Of a stretch of DNA of 64,000 nt, positions 30,422 to 39,044 are shown piece after piece. The stretch is from Pelosinus propionicus DSM 13327 (GTDB taxonomy: Bacteria; Bacillota; Negativicutes; DSM-13327). The notes under the pieces are model-generated. The model saw nothing but the letters and a program-made list of their open reading frames with translations. It made no database searches and was not told the origin of the DNA. Within the stretch, counting starts at the first letter, position 1, and every line of letters starts with the position of its first letter. The DNA lies in assembly GCF_900114615.1 (NCBI RefSeq), contig NZ_FOTS01000013.1:1-64000 (forward strand), written 5' to 3'. The translations under genes and the position numbers were made by a program.

Positions 30422-30486
30422 AACACTAAGAAGTCCGTGAATATCACCTCTTTAAAGATGGATTCACGGACTTCTTAGTGTTTTAT
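30422..30486 (+). terminator. terminator of the siderophore operon
   Basis: AACACTAAGAAGTCCGTGAAT pairs with its reverse complement (ending 30482) around a loop of about 20 bases and is followed by TTTTATT. The convergent lipase gene ends just beyond. Confidence 0.85.
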
Positions 30487-30510
30487 TGATCTAGCTGATT
30501 GGCATATACT

Positions 30511-31863
30511 TTATTTTTGGAGAGATTTATGTATGGTTGTATCACGCAGCCAAGTATGCTGGAGGGAATTAATTCCTTTGGAAGCATGGATAAAAGCCTC
30601 TAGAGGAGTTAAGTTGTAAGTTCCTGTGGAAAAGATGGCAGTATCAACAACAGAGCCTGTAGCGACATCATAGACTGTCTGACTTATTGTTATGTAGTAG
30701 GCGTTTCTTTCTTTTTTTACGCGCATGGCGTTTACTTCAGATTGTATCGCCCACTTGCAGCCGGAGGCAGTGGCTGTTTTTTGCCATGAAGTAGATGTAG
30801 GTTCATTCGATAAAATGTAGTTTGGTATTGTTTGCTGATATTCATCATATAACGCTTCGTTCATATACCAAAAGTCTGCTTTCAAAGTTTCTGGAAGATT
30901 ACTTTGGAGTGGGGCAATATAGACGCATCCGTGGTTTGCTTGCTTTGCGGCAGCAGTCGGAGCAGGCAGCTGGATTCCGGCTGCTACAGCTTGGCGGCGT
31001 TTATCATAATAATTCTTTAATGCAGAGTCTAAATAGCCAATCAATAGATGGGGATCATTAACGGTAGCAGGCGCAGTCCATTTGATCTCCTGGCCAAACT
31101 GCTTGTATCCTCCAACTAAGGTTTGCAGGATGCCGGTAACTGGATCACCGGAATTGACTATCCGTGTCAGAGATAGAAGGGGGCCGAATTTAGCAGCAAA
31201 CGCAGCGTTACCCACGGCAGGAGCGCCAAAGGTAATGACTCTGATTTGCTCAGGGTGGATTCCCATACTGATCAGCCTTGCTCCAGTTAAGGTTGCGGCT
31301 GCCCCTCCTAAACTATGACCGGTAAGGTAAATCTTGCTTCTGGTGTCAGTCAGAAGCAAATCTGGCAGAGAAAATGGTGTTTGGTGGGCATTTCGCAGGG
31401 TTGCTGAGGGACCGGCTTGCACGAACTCGTAAAAACCTCTATGGACTTTAGGTTCGCTATTGGGAACATTTTGTTTGGCAGCATTGGCTGAGAATTCTTC
31501 GATGCTGCTGCCTGCAAAATAGACTTTGTCAAACTTAAGGTTTGCCTTAATATCTCCATTACTCTCTGTACCAACAATTGCCAGAACATACAACGGAACA
31601 TTTGTGTCCAGATCTTTTTTTGCTACAAGAAAGCGTATACCAGTGTGACCTTGCGGTTGGACATAATGGTCGATTTGCCAACCGTCCTGTTCTAAATAAC
31701 GAGTAGCTAATTCACCAACCCGACCGCTGTAAGCAGCGGTACTGGCTCCTGCTGCAATATATAACAAATAGGCTTCCTCGTATTCTTCTTTTGGTCCGGC
31801 GTAGAGAATAGCTGGGCTACACAATAGCAGAATGTTAAGTAGAAAAAGAAATATTTTTTTCAT
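30511..31863 (-). CDS. secreted class 3 lipase
   Basis: 450 residues. A signal peptide is clear: KK, a run of leucines and isoleucines to about 20, then YAG at 21-23 as cleavage region. The alpha/beta hydrolase domain has the nucleophile S184 in LTGHSLGGAA, and further family features (VITFGAPAVGN, IVNSGDPVTG, with the Asp of the triad). Expected to hydrolyse lipids or esters outside the membrane. The C-terminal 150 residues (after about 290) have no recognisable domain. ATG after GGAGG. It is 90 bases downstream of the ubiB-like gene and could share its transcript. Confidence 0.85.
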   Translation of the reverse strand: MKKIFLFLLNILLLCSPAILYAGPKEEYEEAYLLYIAAGASTAAYSGRVGELATRYLEQDGWQIDHYVQPQGHTGIRFLVAKKDLDTNVPLYVLAIVGTESNGDIKANLKFDKVYFAGSSIEEFSANAAKQNVPNSEPKVHRGFYEFVQAGPSATLRNAHQTPFSLPDLLLTDTRSKIYLTGHSLGGAAATLTGARLISMGIHPEQIRVITFGAPAVGNAAFAAKFGPLLSLTRIVNSGDPVTGILQTLVGGYKQFGQEIKWTAPATVNDPHLLIGYLDSALKNYYDKRRQAVAAGIQLPAPTAAAKQANHGCVYIAPLQSNLPETLKADFWYMNEALYDEYQQTIPNYILSNEPTSTSWQKTATASGCKWAIQSEVNAMRVKKERNAYYITISQTVYDVATGSVVDTAIFSTGTYNLTPLEAFIHASKGINSLQHTWLRDTTIHKSLQK

Positions 31864-31953
31864 GCAGAAACCTCCATCAGCAGATAACTAGATTAGTAGT
31901 GGTATTATAAGGCTGACATTAATTAAATGGGAAATATCTTTTTAGTATGATAG

Positions 31954-33630
31954 TTAAAGCCTGCCTGACCGGATAATAGCATAAAGCAGCCAAACAAACA
32001 TTATCATTGCAATCCCGAAGCCAATTTCAATAATTGGAATTCTCCATAATAAAGAAGATTGTCCTGTAATACTTAAACTAACAATAATACTAGCCATAAT
32101 GATGCTAAATGCCAGTAAGATAATGCTAAAAGATAATCGGTTGCTTATGCGGTCTTGGGTTTTTAAGATAAGTTCTATTTCTGGAATTGCAACTTCTAAA
32201 CAGAGTCGTCCTCGTTTGATAACAGATGTAAATTCTTGAAAATGTTGGGGAAGACTAAGGAATATATCACTCAAGTCACTAAAATTTTTCCACAATGTTT
32301 TAGTTAGATTTTTTGGATGCAGGCGCTCCATTACTAATTTTTGCCCGAATGGTTCAGCAATATCAAGAATGCTCAAGTGTGGATCTAGCCTTTCAATAAC
32401 TCCTTCCATAGTAAGTAATGTTTTTCCGACTAATACCAGATCAGAAGGAATTTTAATTTTGTGTTTTAGAGCCACGGCGAATATGCTGCTTACAGCTTCT
32501 CCAAGACTTACTTTGCTTAATGGTATTCCATAGTATTTCTCTTTTAAAACATCAATATCTTCCCTGAGTTGAATTTTATTGACATGATCGGGGACAATTC
32601 CCATACGGAAAATAGCTTTCGCTAATTCATCTGAGTTTTGATGCATTAGACCGATGACTAGTGATGATAAATTATATTTCATTTCAGGGCTAAGACGCCC
32701 AACCATCCCAAAGTCTAAGAAAGCAATAATTTCTCCTGGCAATACGATCACATTTCCAGGGTGGGGATCTCCATGAAAGAATCCCTCCATAAAAATCTGA
32801 TGAAAAATTTCTTTGGCAAAACGCTCTGCTAGATGAGAAAGGTTATAGCCTTGTTGTTTTAGATCTTCTTTTTTGCTTATTTTAATTCCTTTGATATATT
32901 CTGCTGTAAGTACCTTTTGAGTGGAGTAATTCCAATAGACTTTGGGAATATAAATCATGGGATTATTTGTAGAATGTTTTGCGATTTTCTCTGCGTTGCG
33001 TGCTTCACTAGTGTAGTCAAGCTCACTGCGAAGAGACTTTGAAAACTCATCAATCATATCAATGAGTTGATACGTTTTTGCCCAATGAAAACGACGTTCT
33101 GCTAAATGAGCCAGTTCATAAAGAATCTCCAGATCTGTTTGGATATCGCTGGCAATACTGGGACGCTGGATTTTTACCGCAACGGTTTTTCCGCTCTTCA
33201 AAACTGCCTCATGGACTTGACCAATAGAAGCAGCAGCTAGCGGCTCAGGTTCAAAATGCTGAAAAAATTCTTCCAGAGTTCCCCCTAGCTCTTCTTGAAG
33301 TACAAAACGTACTTCAGTGAAGGAAAAAGCAGGAACTGCATCCTGCAGTTTTTCCAATTCCACAATCAGTTCAGGAGGAAGGAGGTCAGGCCGTGTACTG
33401 GCAATCTGTCCGATTTTGACATAAGTCGGACCTAATTGTTCAAGAACCAGTCTAATTCGTTCAGCTATTCGTCCATTACTTTCCTTTAAAAATACTGGAC
33501 GAAAACGTTGATAATAAGGAACTTTTTGAATTAAACCCGTTTCTTCTACAATGTAGTCGAATCCTTGACTGAGCAGTGCGGTACTAATTTCCCGGTAACG
33601 ATTAAGATGTCGTACTCTTTTAGCAAACAT
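31954..33630 (-). CDS. UbiB/ABC1 (AarF) family protein kinase-like ATPase
   Basis: 558 residues. The hallmark KxGQ motif appears as VKIGQIASTRPDLLP near 70-85, then the A-rich loop AAASIGQVHEA, kinase lysine VAVKIQRP, HGDPHPGNV and DFGMVG. Two hydrophobic helices close the protein (about 495-555), anchoring it in the membrane. The family supports lipid-soluble quinone synthesis or membrane lipid handling; in a menaquinone user the exact job is unknown. ATG follows GGGAGGT. Confidence 0.9.
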   Translation of the reverse strand: MFAKRVRHLNRYREISTALLSQGFDYIVEETGLIQKVPYYQRFRPVFLKESNGRIAERIRLVLEQLGPTYVKIGQIASTRPDLLPPELIVELEKLQDAVPAFSFTEVRFVLQEELGGTLEEFFQHFEPEPLAAASIGQVHEAVLKSGKTVAVKIQRPSIASDIQTDLEILYELAHLAERRFHWAKTYQLIDMIDEFSKSLRSELDYTSEARNAEKIAKHSTNNPMIYIPKVYWNYSTQKVLTAEYIKGIKISKKEDLKQQGYNLSHLAERFAKEIFHQIFMEGFFHGDPHPGNVIVLPGEIIAFLDFGMVGRLSPEMKYNLSSLVIGLMHQNSDELAKAIFRMGIVPDHVNKIQLREDIDVLKEKYYGIPLSKVSLGEAVSSIFAVALKHKIKIPSDLVLVGKTLLTMEGVIERLDPHLSILDIAEPFGQKLVMERLHPKNLTKTLWKNFSDLSDIFLSLPQHFQEFTSVIKRGRLCLEVAIPEIELILKTQDRISNRLSFSIILLAFSIIMASIIVSLSITGQSSLLWRIPIIEIGFGIAMIMFVWLLYAIIRSGRL

Positions 33631-33721
33631 GAATACCTCCCGAATCAGATAGAAAACTTTTGTTTTACTATCCTGATTCTAATAAATATCTCCTTTAATG
33701 ATAGCGGATATACCCTTTGAT

Positions 33722-33764
33722 ACAGATTTATAATTCTCCTATTATAGGAGAATTATAAATCTGT
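33722..33764. repeat. perfect 43-base palindrome
   Basis: ACAGATTTATAATTCTCC and its complete reverse complement meet around the centre at about 33743. It lies about 90 bases upstream of the UbiB-like gene. No T-run on the plus strand. A second hairpin, AACTGTGAC-TGGTTA-GTCACAGTT, follows at about 33779-33803. It may be an operator or a cruciform-forming element. No gene is seen from 33631 to 33943 apart from these. Confidence 0.7.
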
Positions 33765-33943
33765 TAACGTTAGAGAAGGAACTGTGACTGGTTAGTCACA
33801 GTTTTGTCATATTTATCATTTATAATGCAATAAAAGCAATTGATCATTGGAATTTAAGTCTGTCTTTATACTATTTTACAATGCAGTCATTGCAAATGAA
33901 GAAGAGAAATATACTAGCTGTTTTATTATATAGGAGGATCACG

Positions 33944-34030
33944 ATGTTGTTAGATATAGTTTATGGATCATTTTGTATTGGGGCGATCACGTTAGGAACT
34001 GTATTTTGTATGTACTTTAAACTGCCATAA
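33944..34030 (+). CDS. 28-residue membrane peptide
   Basis: ATG 33944 follows TAGGAGG at ideal spacing and reads MLLDIVYGSFCIGAITLG then TVFCMYFKLP to TAA. It is essentially a single hydrophobic helix. The strong ribosome site is the main evidence for translation. Function unknown; a similar-sized membrane peptide follows 45 bases later. Confidence 0.5.
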   Translation: MLLDIVYGSFCIGAITLGTVFCMYFKLP

Positions 34031-34075
34031 GAAGTAGTATGGCAATTGTTTATATGAATCAGTGAGGTGAGTTTG

Positions 34076-34177
34076 TTGAATAATGGTGAATGGAAAGGTA
34101 ATCCGATTGTACTCTTTACTGGAGTTTTAGTATTATATACCCTAGGAAATTCAATACTTACATTATTGAATTTCTAA
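34076..34177 (+). CDS. 33-residue membrane peptide
   Basis: TTG 34076 follows GTGAGGTGAG and reads MNNGEWKGNPIVLFTGVLV then LYTLGNSILTLLNF to TAA. A short polar head is followed by one hydrophobic helix. It may form a pair with the 28-residue peptide upstream. A small terminator (TCGCTC-TTTAAT-GAGCGA, 34232-34249, then T-rich) follows 55 bases on. No known family recognised. Confidence 0.5.
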   Translation: MNNGEWKGNPIVLFTGVLVLYTLGNSILTLLNF

Positions 34178-34231
34178 AGTGCGTTACTAATTTTTTCGAT
34201 TTGAATAGTAGATTTATATAGTACGATATAG

Positions 34232-34260
34232 TCGCTCTTTAATGAGCGATTATTTATTTT
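34232..34260 (+). terminator. terminator after the two small peptides
   Basis: TCGCTC-TTTAAT-GAGCGA followed by TTATTTATTTT. Confidence 0.6.
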
Positions 34261-34362
34261 AGTAAGATTATTGAATCTATCGAAAATATTTTTATTTTTA
34301 TTGTATATTTAAAAATAAAAAAGGAAAGAGTAGAAGTATCCTTAAAATAAGAAGGTGATAAC

Positions 34363-34611
34363 ATGATATGGTTCTTAGTTGTCGGAATCGTCTCTGGATG
34401 GTTAGCTGGAGTTGTTTCTCGAGGAGGCGGATTCGGTTTATGGGGAGATTTAATAACGGGCATTATAGGTGCTTACGTTGGTGGTTTTTTATTTAACATG
34501 ATGGGTATATCTGCATATGGAATGATTGGTTCTATTGTTGTAAGTACGATAGGGGCTGTAGTATTTCTATGGGTATTGCGGATGTTTACTCGCAATAAAA
34601 CAACTGCATAG
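34363..34611 (+). CDS. GlsB/YeaQ/YmgE-type membrane protein
   Basis: 82 residues, three hydrophobic stretches with glycine-rich turns (GIVSGWLAGVVSRGGGFGLWGDLITGIIGAYVGG). This is the so-called transglycosylase-associated family, small inner-membrane proteins often linked to stress or stationary phase; the transglycosylase link is only nominal. ATG after AAGAAGGTGA. Alone between terminators, so monocistronic. Confidence 0.85.
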   Translation: MIWFLVVGIVSGWLAGVVSRGGGFGLWGDLITGIIGAYVGGFLFNMMGISAYGMIGSIVVSTIGAVVFLWVLRMFTRNKTTA

Positions 34612-34619
34612 GCGATCTT

Positions 34620-34678
34620 TAGCACCTTGCTTTTGTGCCGTCAACCAACTCTTTGAGGGGGGGCGGCATTTTTCATTA
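34620..34678 (+). terminator. terminator after the GlsB-like gene
   Basis: TGCCGTC...GGGGCGGCA forms an imperfect stem followed by TTTTTC. It ends where the convergent 46-residue gene's own terminator begins. Confidence 0.55.
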
Positions 34679-34691
34679 GAAATAATAGTGA

Positions 34692-34722
34692 AAAATGCCC
34701 AAGCTTGTCGCTTGGGCAAAGG
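34692..34722 (-). terminator. terminator of the 46-residue gene
   Basis: TGCCCAAGC and GCTTGGGCA pair around a small loop; on the minus strand TTTTTCACT follows. It is placed directly after the stop of the small gene at 34731. Confidence 0.75.
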
Positions 34723-34730
34723 ATTAGGTG

Positions 34731-34871
34731 TTAATGGTATTTTAATCTGCGAATTAATTTGGAACCAAGATACACAAGCGCACCAGCAGTTAAAGCCATG
34801 CCTAGTTTGGATCCCATCATATCTTCCATCATATGGGATCTTCTATTGTGATGCCAATGATGACGAAACAT
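34731..34871 (-). CDS. 46-residue His/Met-rich membrane protein
   Basis: Minus-strand ATG after GAGGGGGTG, ending TAA at 34731 and followed by a good terminator. It starts MFRHHWHHNRRSHMMEDMM and continues into one hydrophobic helix (GMALTAGALVYLGSKLI) with a basic tail. The His/Met-rich head could bind metal, but this is only suggested by composition. Ribosome site, terminator and protein-like composition together support a real gene. The 61-residue frame on the plus strand over it has no ribosome site. Confidence 0.65.
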   Translation of the reverse strand: MFRHHWHHNRRSHMMEDMMGSKLGMALTAGALVYLGSKLIRRLKYH

Positions 34872-34993
34872 AATTAACACCCCCTCAAATATAGTTTTTC
34901 CTTTATGTATATTGCAATGCTAAGTAATATATGGAATGTAAATTATGGTCTTAGATAATTTTGAAATTCGCCTTTAAACCAAAAGAGAGTTTG

Positions 34994-35022
34994 TTGACAA
35001 AAAGAGAGGATGCGTTTATACT
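34994..35022 (+). promoter_or_regulatory. sigma-A promoter
   Basis: TTGACA, 17-base spacer, TATACT: a near-consensus vegetative promoter about 60 bases before the gene at 35083. Confidence 0.8.
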
Positions 35023-35082
35023 TTCTTCGTAAATAGGATGATATGTTACTTCATACAAAATGGTCAGTAAAAGGAGATTATC

Positions 35083-35571
35083 ATGATGCATTGGAGGTCT
35101 TTTACTGCCGGAGCCATGGTAGTGCTTTTACTTATGGCAGGCAGCTATTTATTTATCCAAGGACAAAAAGAGACTTCATCCCACTCTTCTATTGAGCAAG
35201 TGGAGACAGCGATTCCTTTTGACGCAGTAACAATTACGCCATTGCGCGTGATGTACGGTAAAGATGTGCCTTTTGAGGGTAAGGTAGAACTACGGCAAGC
35301 CATAGCAGGAAAATTGGCACAGAAAATAATTGTTGTTAATTTTCAAGCAACTGGTGAGCATGCTGATAAATCAAAGATTAACATTGTGTGGGAGAATGGT
35401 GAAGTTGAAACGATTTATCCTGGAACCAAGGATCGAATTTTTCCACCAGAAAAAAGGGCTGCACAAATCACTGTCGTGGGATATAGTGTCCGTGAAAGGC
35501 GTATTTTCCAAGATTCAAATCGTAAAGGTAATTTGAATTGGGAGATTCATTATGAACCAGTGGAATTATAG
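35083..35571 (+). CDS. membrane-anchored protein of unknown function
   Basis: 162 residues. One N-terminal hydrophobic helix (about 8-27) is followed by a polar linker and a beta-rich extracellular domain (VTITPLRVMYGKDVPFEGKVELR...). No lipobox cysteine and no family I recognise. ATG after AAGGAGAT; near-consensus promoter upstream, and a weak stem with T-run at about 35608-35634 downstream. Probably monocistronic. Confidence 0.7.
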   Translation: MMHWRSFTAGAMVVLLLMAGSYLFIQGQKETSSHSSIEQVETAIPFDAVTITPLRVMYGKDVPFEGKVELRQAIAGKLAQKIIVVNFQATGEHADKSKINIVWENGEVETIYPGTKDRIFPPEKRAAQITVVGYSVRERRIFQDSNRKGNLNWEIHYEPVEL

Positions 35572-35729
35572 ATGATACATTGTCATTGGATAAGAGAAGA
35601 ACTTGGTCTCTGCTTGCATTGAGTAGAGGCTTTTTCTTCATCCTGATGAAGGAATAATTAAGGTAATGGCGAAAGTTAGAGTATGCTTTGCTCTACGAAG
35701 CTCTATTAATTAAGAGGAGGTAATATACT

Positions 35730-35963
35730 GTGAAAATTATAGGTATAACCAATGTAGACAAGTTTTTAGCAGTTCTTGACAAATGTCAAGGGAAAGTTGA
35801 ATTAGTGACATCTGAGGGTGATCGTTTAAACTTAAAATCCAAATTGTGTCAGTATCTAGCATTATCGAAAATCTTTAGTGAAGCCAAAATAGATGAAATT
35901 GAAATTATTACATCTGAGCCAGAGGATACAAAACTCATTTTGGAATACTTAATAAGGGGTTAA
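35730..35963 (+). CDS. small soluble protein of unknown function
   Basis: 77 residues, GTG start after AGAGGAGGT. Predicted mixed alpha/beta: MKIIGITNVDKFLAVLDKC at the N-terminus, and an acidic C-terminus ending LILEYLIRG. No domain recognised. The ribosome site is excellent, so translation is likely. Confidence 0.65.
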   Translation: MKIIGITNVDKFLAVLDKCQGKVELVTSEGDRLNLKSKLCQYLALSKIFSEAKIDEIEIITSEPEDTKLILEYLIRG

Positions 35964-36239
35964 CTGTTTAAGGCTAGAGGGAGGTTTTGCAACTACCTTT
36001 GGCCTTACAGCAATTTGTTCTGCTCTTTGGATAATGTAGCAACCGTCTTATTGTTTACCAGTGTTAATAAACAGTCTTTGTTTCTCTGAATTTTGTAAAA
36101 AATCTGTTATTAACTTTAAAATAATGGCAGGAATTTAATGATGTGTAATAGAAGCATATAAGAAATCATAGTTTATCTGTGAAAGTACTAAATGATTATA
36201 CCTAACTAAATAAATAAAACCGATGTTATGAAAATGTAA

Positions 36240-36357
36240 TTGAGTCTAATTTAGATAGAGGCTAGAATAGAATATAGTGCCGTCTTCCAGCTAATCAGGT
36301 GGAATAGGCGTTTAAAGGTGGAGTCTGTCAAAACAGGCTTCACTTTACTTTTTTGTC
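36240..36357 (+). terminator. structured region ending in a terminator
   Basis: GTGGAGTCTGT-CAAA-ACAGGCTTCAC (36318-36341) followed by TTTACTTTTTTG is a good terminator, but no gene lies between 35963 and here. Just upstream GCCGTCTTCC and GGTGGAATAGGC (about 36278-36309) can also pair. It may be the end of a small RNA or an attenuator ahead of the sensor kinase. Confidence 0.55.
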
Positions 36358-36441
36358 TTTTTACAAAAACTCCTTATTATTAAGGTCACTCCCATATTGT
36401 GGAGAACAATTTGTGAAAAGATAGTGAAAGGTGAGAATACT

Positions 36442-38052
36442 ATGAGGTCGAAGAAATCTTTATTTAGTTTGCAAACTAAGATTGCAGTACTTGCATGTAT
36501 TGTGGTTGCTTTGGCATTATTAGTGGCAGATGTTATTATTAATGCTAAAATTTCTGAGAATGCCCAAACTGATACATCGAATGAAGCAATTAAAATTGCC
36601 CGAATTGTTGCGGATTCTGCTGTCGTAATTGAAGGGCTAAGCGGGAAACGTGAGGAAAAGCAGATCCAGGTGTTTACCGAAAAAACCCTTAGTATTAGTA
36701 ATGTTCGATTTATTACTGTGATGGACATGAACAGGGTGAGAAAATCTCATCCAACTGCAAGTAAAATTGGAGAGTATTACCAAGAAGATGATGCAGATCC
36801 TGTGTTTGAAGGGCGAGAAAACACTTCGATTAATCAGGGATCATTAGGAACTTCATTGCGTGCTTTTTCTCCTGTATTTGATGAAGATGGCAGGCAGATA
36901 GGAGTGGTGCTTGTAGGTATTATGGTAGAAAGTGTGCAAGCTGCAATTAATGATAATCGGGCGGGCATCTACATTGGTGTTGGGGTTGGAATGTTAGTAG
37001 GAGTACTGGGAGCACTCCTATTAGCTAGAAATATAAAGAATATTTTATTTGGATTGGAACCTTCTGCTATTGCAAAAATATTTGAAGAACGCAGTGCTAT
37101 ACTGCAATCTGTGCGTGAAGGAATACTGGCTGTTGATCAGGACTCGCGTATGACGATTGCCAATGAGGAGGCCATCAGGCTTTTTCAGCAAGCAGGTATA
37201 GAAGGAGATCCCATCGGTAAAAAGGTAGATGAATACGTTCCAAATACAAGACTGCAAAATATTTTAAAAACGGGAAAGGCAGAGTTAGATCAAGAGTAAG
37301 ATTTAAATGGAACTATAATTTTGGCGAATCGTATTCCTGTAATAGTGGATGGGGAGATCGTAGGGGCTGTTGCTACCTTTCGCGATAAAACAGAAATTAG
37401 GCAGTTAGCAGAGAAACTTACGGGAGTTAGAATTTATGCTGAAGCCTTACGATCTCAGACACATGAATTTATGAATAAATTACATGTGATTCTCGGAATG
37501 ATTCGTATGGGGTATTATGAACGATTATCCCAATATGTAAGCGGGATTGCTCAGCAGTATCAATTGGAAGTTGGATTTGTAGTGAAGAAAATTAAAGACC
37601 CTGTATTGGCTGGGTTTTTATTAGGGAAGCTCAGTTTAGCCAGAGAATCTGGTGTAGAAATGAAATTGTCTGAAACTAGCTTTTTGCCTGAGCCGGATCA
37701 ACCGGAAATTGTACATGAATTAATCACCATAATTGGTAATCTAATTAATAATGCTCTAGATGCTGTAGAGAAATCAATAACAAAAGAAATTGGAATCGAT
37801 TTTTCACATATGAACAATGTTTTGACAATTCAAGTGAGCGATTCTGGGATAGGAATGAATGAAGAAGTGAAGCAGAATATCTTTACTAAAGGGTATTCTA
37901 CTAAGGGCGAAAATCGGGGACTCGGCTTATATCTCATTCAACGAAGTCTTGAACGTTTAGGCGGAGAAATCAATGTAATATCAAATGTTAGTAAGGGAAC
38001 TTTGTTTAGGGTAACTGTACTTTACTGGGGTAAGGAGGGATACATTGATTAA
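36442..38052 (+). pseudogene. CitA/DcuS-type sensor histidine kinase with an in-frame stop
   Basis: One reading frame of 537 codons interrupted by TAA at 37297-37299. Before it: helix 1 (about 11-33), an extracellular sensor (to about 170: VRFITVMDMN..RKSHPT..IG, SLGTSLRAFSPVFD), helix 2 and the start of a PAS domain. After it, still in the same frame: DLNGTIILANRIPV, then the phospho-acceptor SQTHEFMNKLHVILGM, N box NLINNALDAVE, DSGIGM and GYSTKGENRGLGLYLI. The family senses citrate or C4-dicarboxylates. TTG 37321 could restart translation but has no ribosome site, and a product would lack the sensor. A single-base change (CAA/GAA to TAA) or a sequencing error explains this. ATG 36442 follows AAAGGTGAG. 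Confidence 0.85.
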
Positions 38053-38746
38053 GGTAATGATTGTGGAAGATGATCCTATGGTGGCTGAATTTAACAAATG
38101 TTATTTGGAACTAGTAGAAGGATTTGCTCTGCAGGCATTAGTCCATTCTGCCGATGAAGCATTTAGTGTATTGGATCAAGCTGAAATTGACTTAATTATG
38201 TTAGATATCTTTATGCCAGGTATGAATGGCTTAGATTTCTTAATTAATCTGAGACAGCAGGGAAAAAGTGTTGATGTGATTGTTATCACAGCTGCTTGTG
38301 ATAACAATCACATCAAAAAGGCATTGCAATTTGGAGCAGTAGATTATATCATCAAGCCCTTTCAATTTGAACGTCTAAATTCAGCGTTATTAGGATATAA
38401 GGGGTTAGTAGGTTTGATGGAACAAGATGTACTGAATCAGGTAGAGCTGGATCAGTGTATATTATATAAGGAGCAGTCTGTTGCTGCAAAACTGCCCAAA
38501 GGTGTTGATAGAAATACGTTAAATGTTATATGGAGGAAAATACAGGAATTGGGCCAGAGCCCTTTTTCTACAGAGGAAATAGCCAGTCAAATTGGCGTTT
38601 CTCGTGTTTCAATGCGCAAATACTTAGAATTTTTAAAGCAAATTGGATCTTTAAAATTAGAACTTATCTATGGAACAGTTGGGAGACCAATTTATAAATA
38701 TAGATGTATTCATACGATGAATAATTTTATACATCGCTATTTATAG
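38045..38746 (+). CDS. response regulator of the CitB/DcuR type
   Basis: 233 residues. Receiver domain with acidic pair ED near residue 9, phospho-acceptor D in IMLDIFMPGMNGL and K in DYIIKPF, then a linker and C-terminal helix-turn-helix (STEEIASQIGVSRVSMRKYLEFL). The TTG start lies inside the kinase frame after AAGGAGGG, overlapping by 8 bases. It presumably controls the mmd/transport operon that starts 299 bases downstream. Its kinase is interrupted, so its phosphorylation state is uncertain. Confidence 0.9.
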   Translation: MIKVMIVEDDPMVAEFNKCYLELVEGFALQALVHSADEAFSVLDQAEIDLIMLDIFMPGMNGLDFLINLRQQGKSVDVIVITAACDNNHIKKALQFGAVDYIIKPFQFERLNSALLGYKGLVGLMEQDVLNQVELDQCILYKEQSVAAKLPKGVDRNTLNVIWRKIQELGQSPFSTEEIASQIGVSRVSMRKYLEFLKQIGSLKLELIYGTVGRPIYKYRCIHTMNNFIHRYL

Positions 38747-38833
38747 TTCCCATATCTTGATATCATTTTGTATTAGAATATATAGAGTAATCAATACCTC
38801 AAATTTAACAATAAAAATTTGAGTATTGTAAAA

Positions 38834-38859
38834 ACCGACCGAGAGGTCGTTTTTTTTTG
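38834..38859 (+). terminator. terminator of the two-component genes
   Basis: CGACC-GAGA-GGTCG followed by T8. The remaining gap to 39044 is very A/T-rich with a GGAGG site before mmdA; no gene seen. Confidence 0.85.
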
Positions 38860-39044
38860 GTTACTTTAATTACTAAAATAACTTTAATTACAAAGATGTT
38901 TATAAAGTTTGATTATATATGAAATTATCATTATATTTTGTATATTTAAATTGCTTCATTAATATCGTAATCATTCATAATAGAAAATAAAAAGGAGGGG
39001 CGCTATTTGTATTCAGAGGTAAAAAGATATGTGGAGGTGTAACA

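Noticed and set aside
34688-34873. 61-residue plus-strand frame
   Set aside because: Covers the 46-residue minus-strand gene and starts inside that gene's terminator; no ribosome site.
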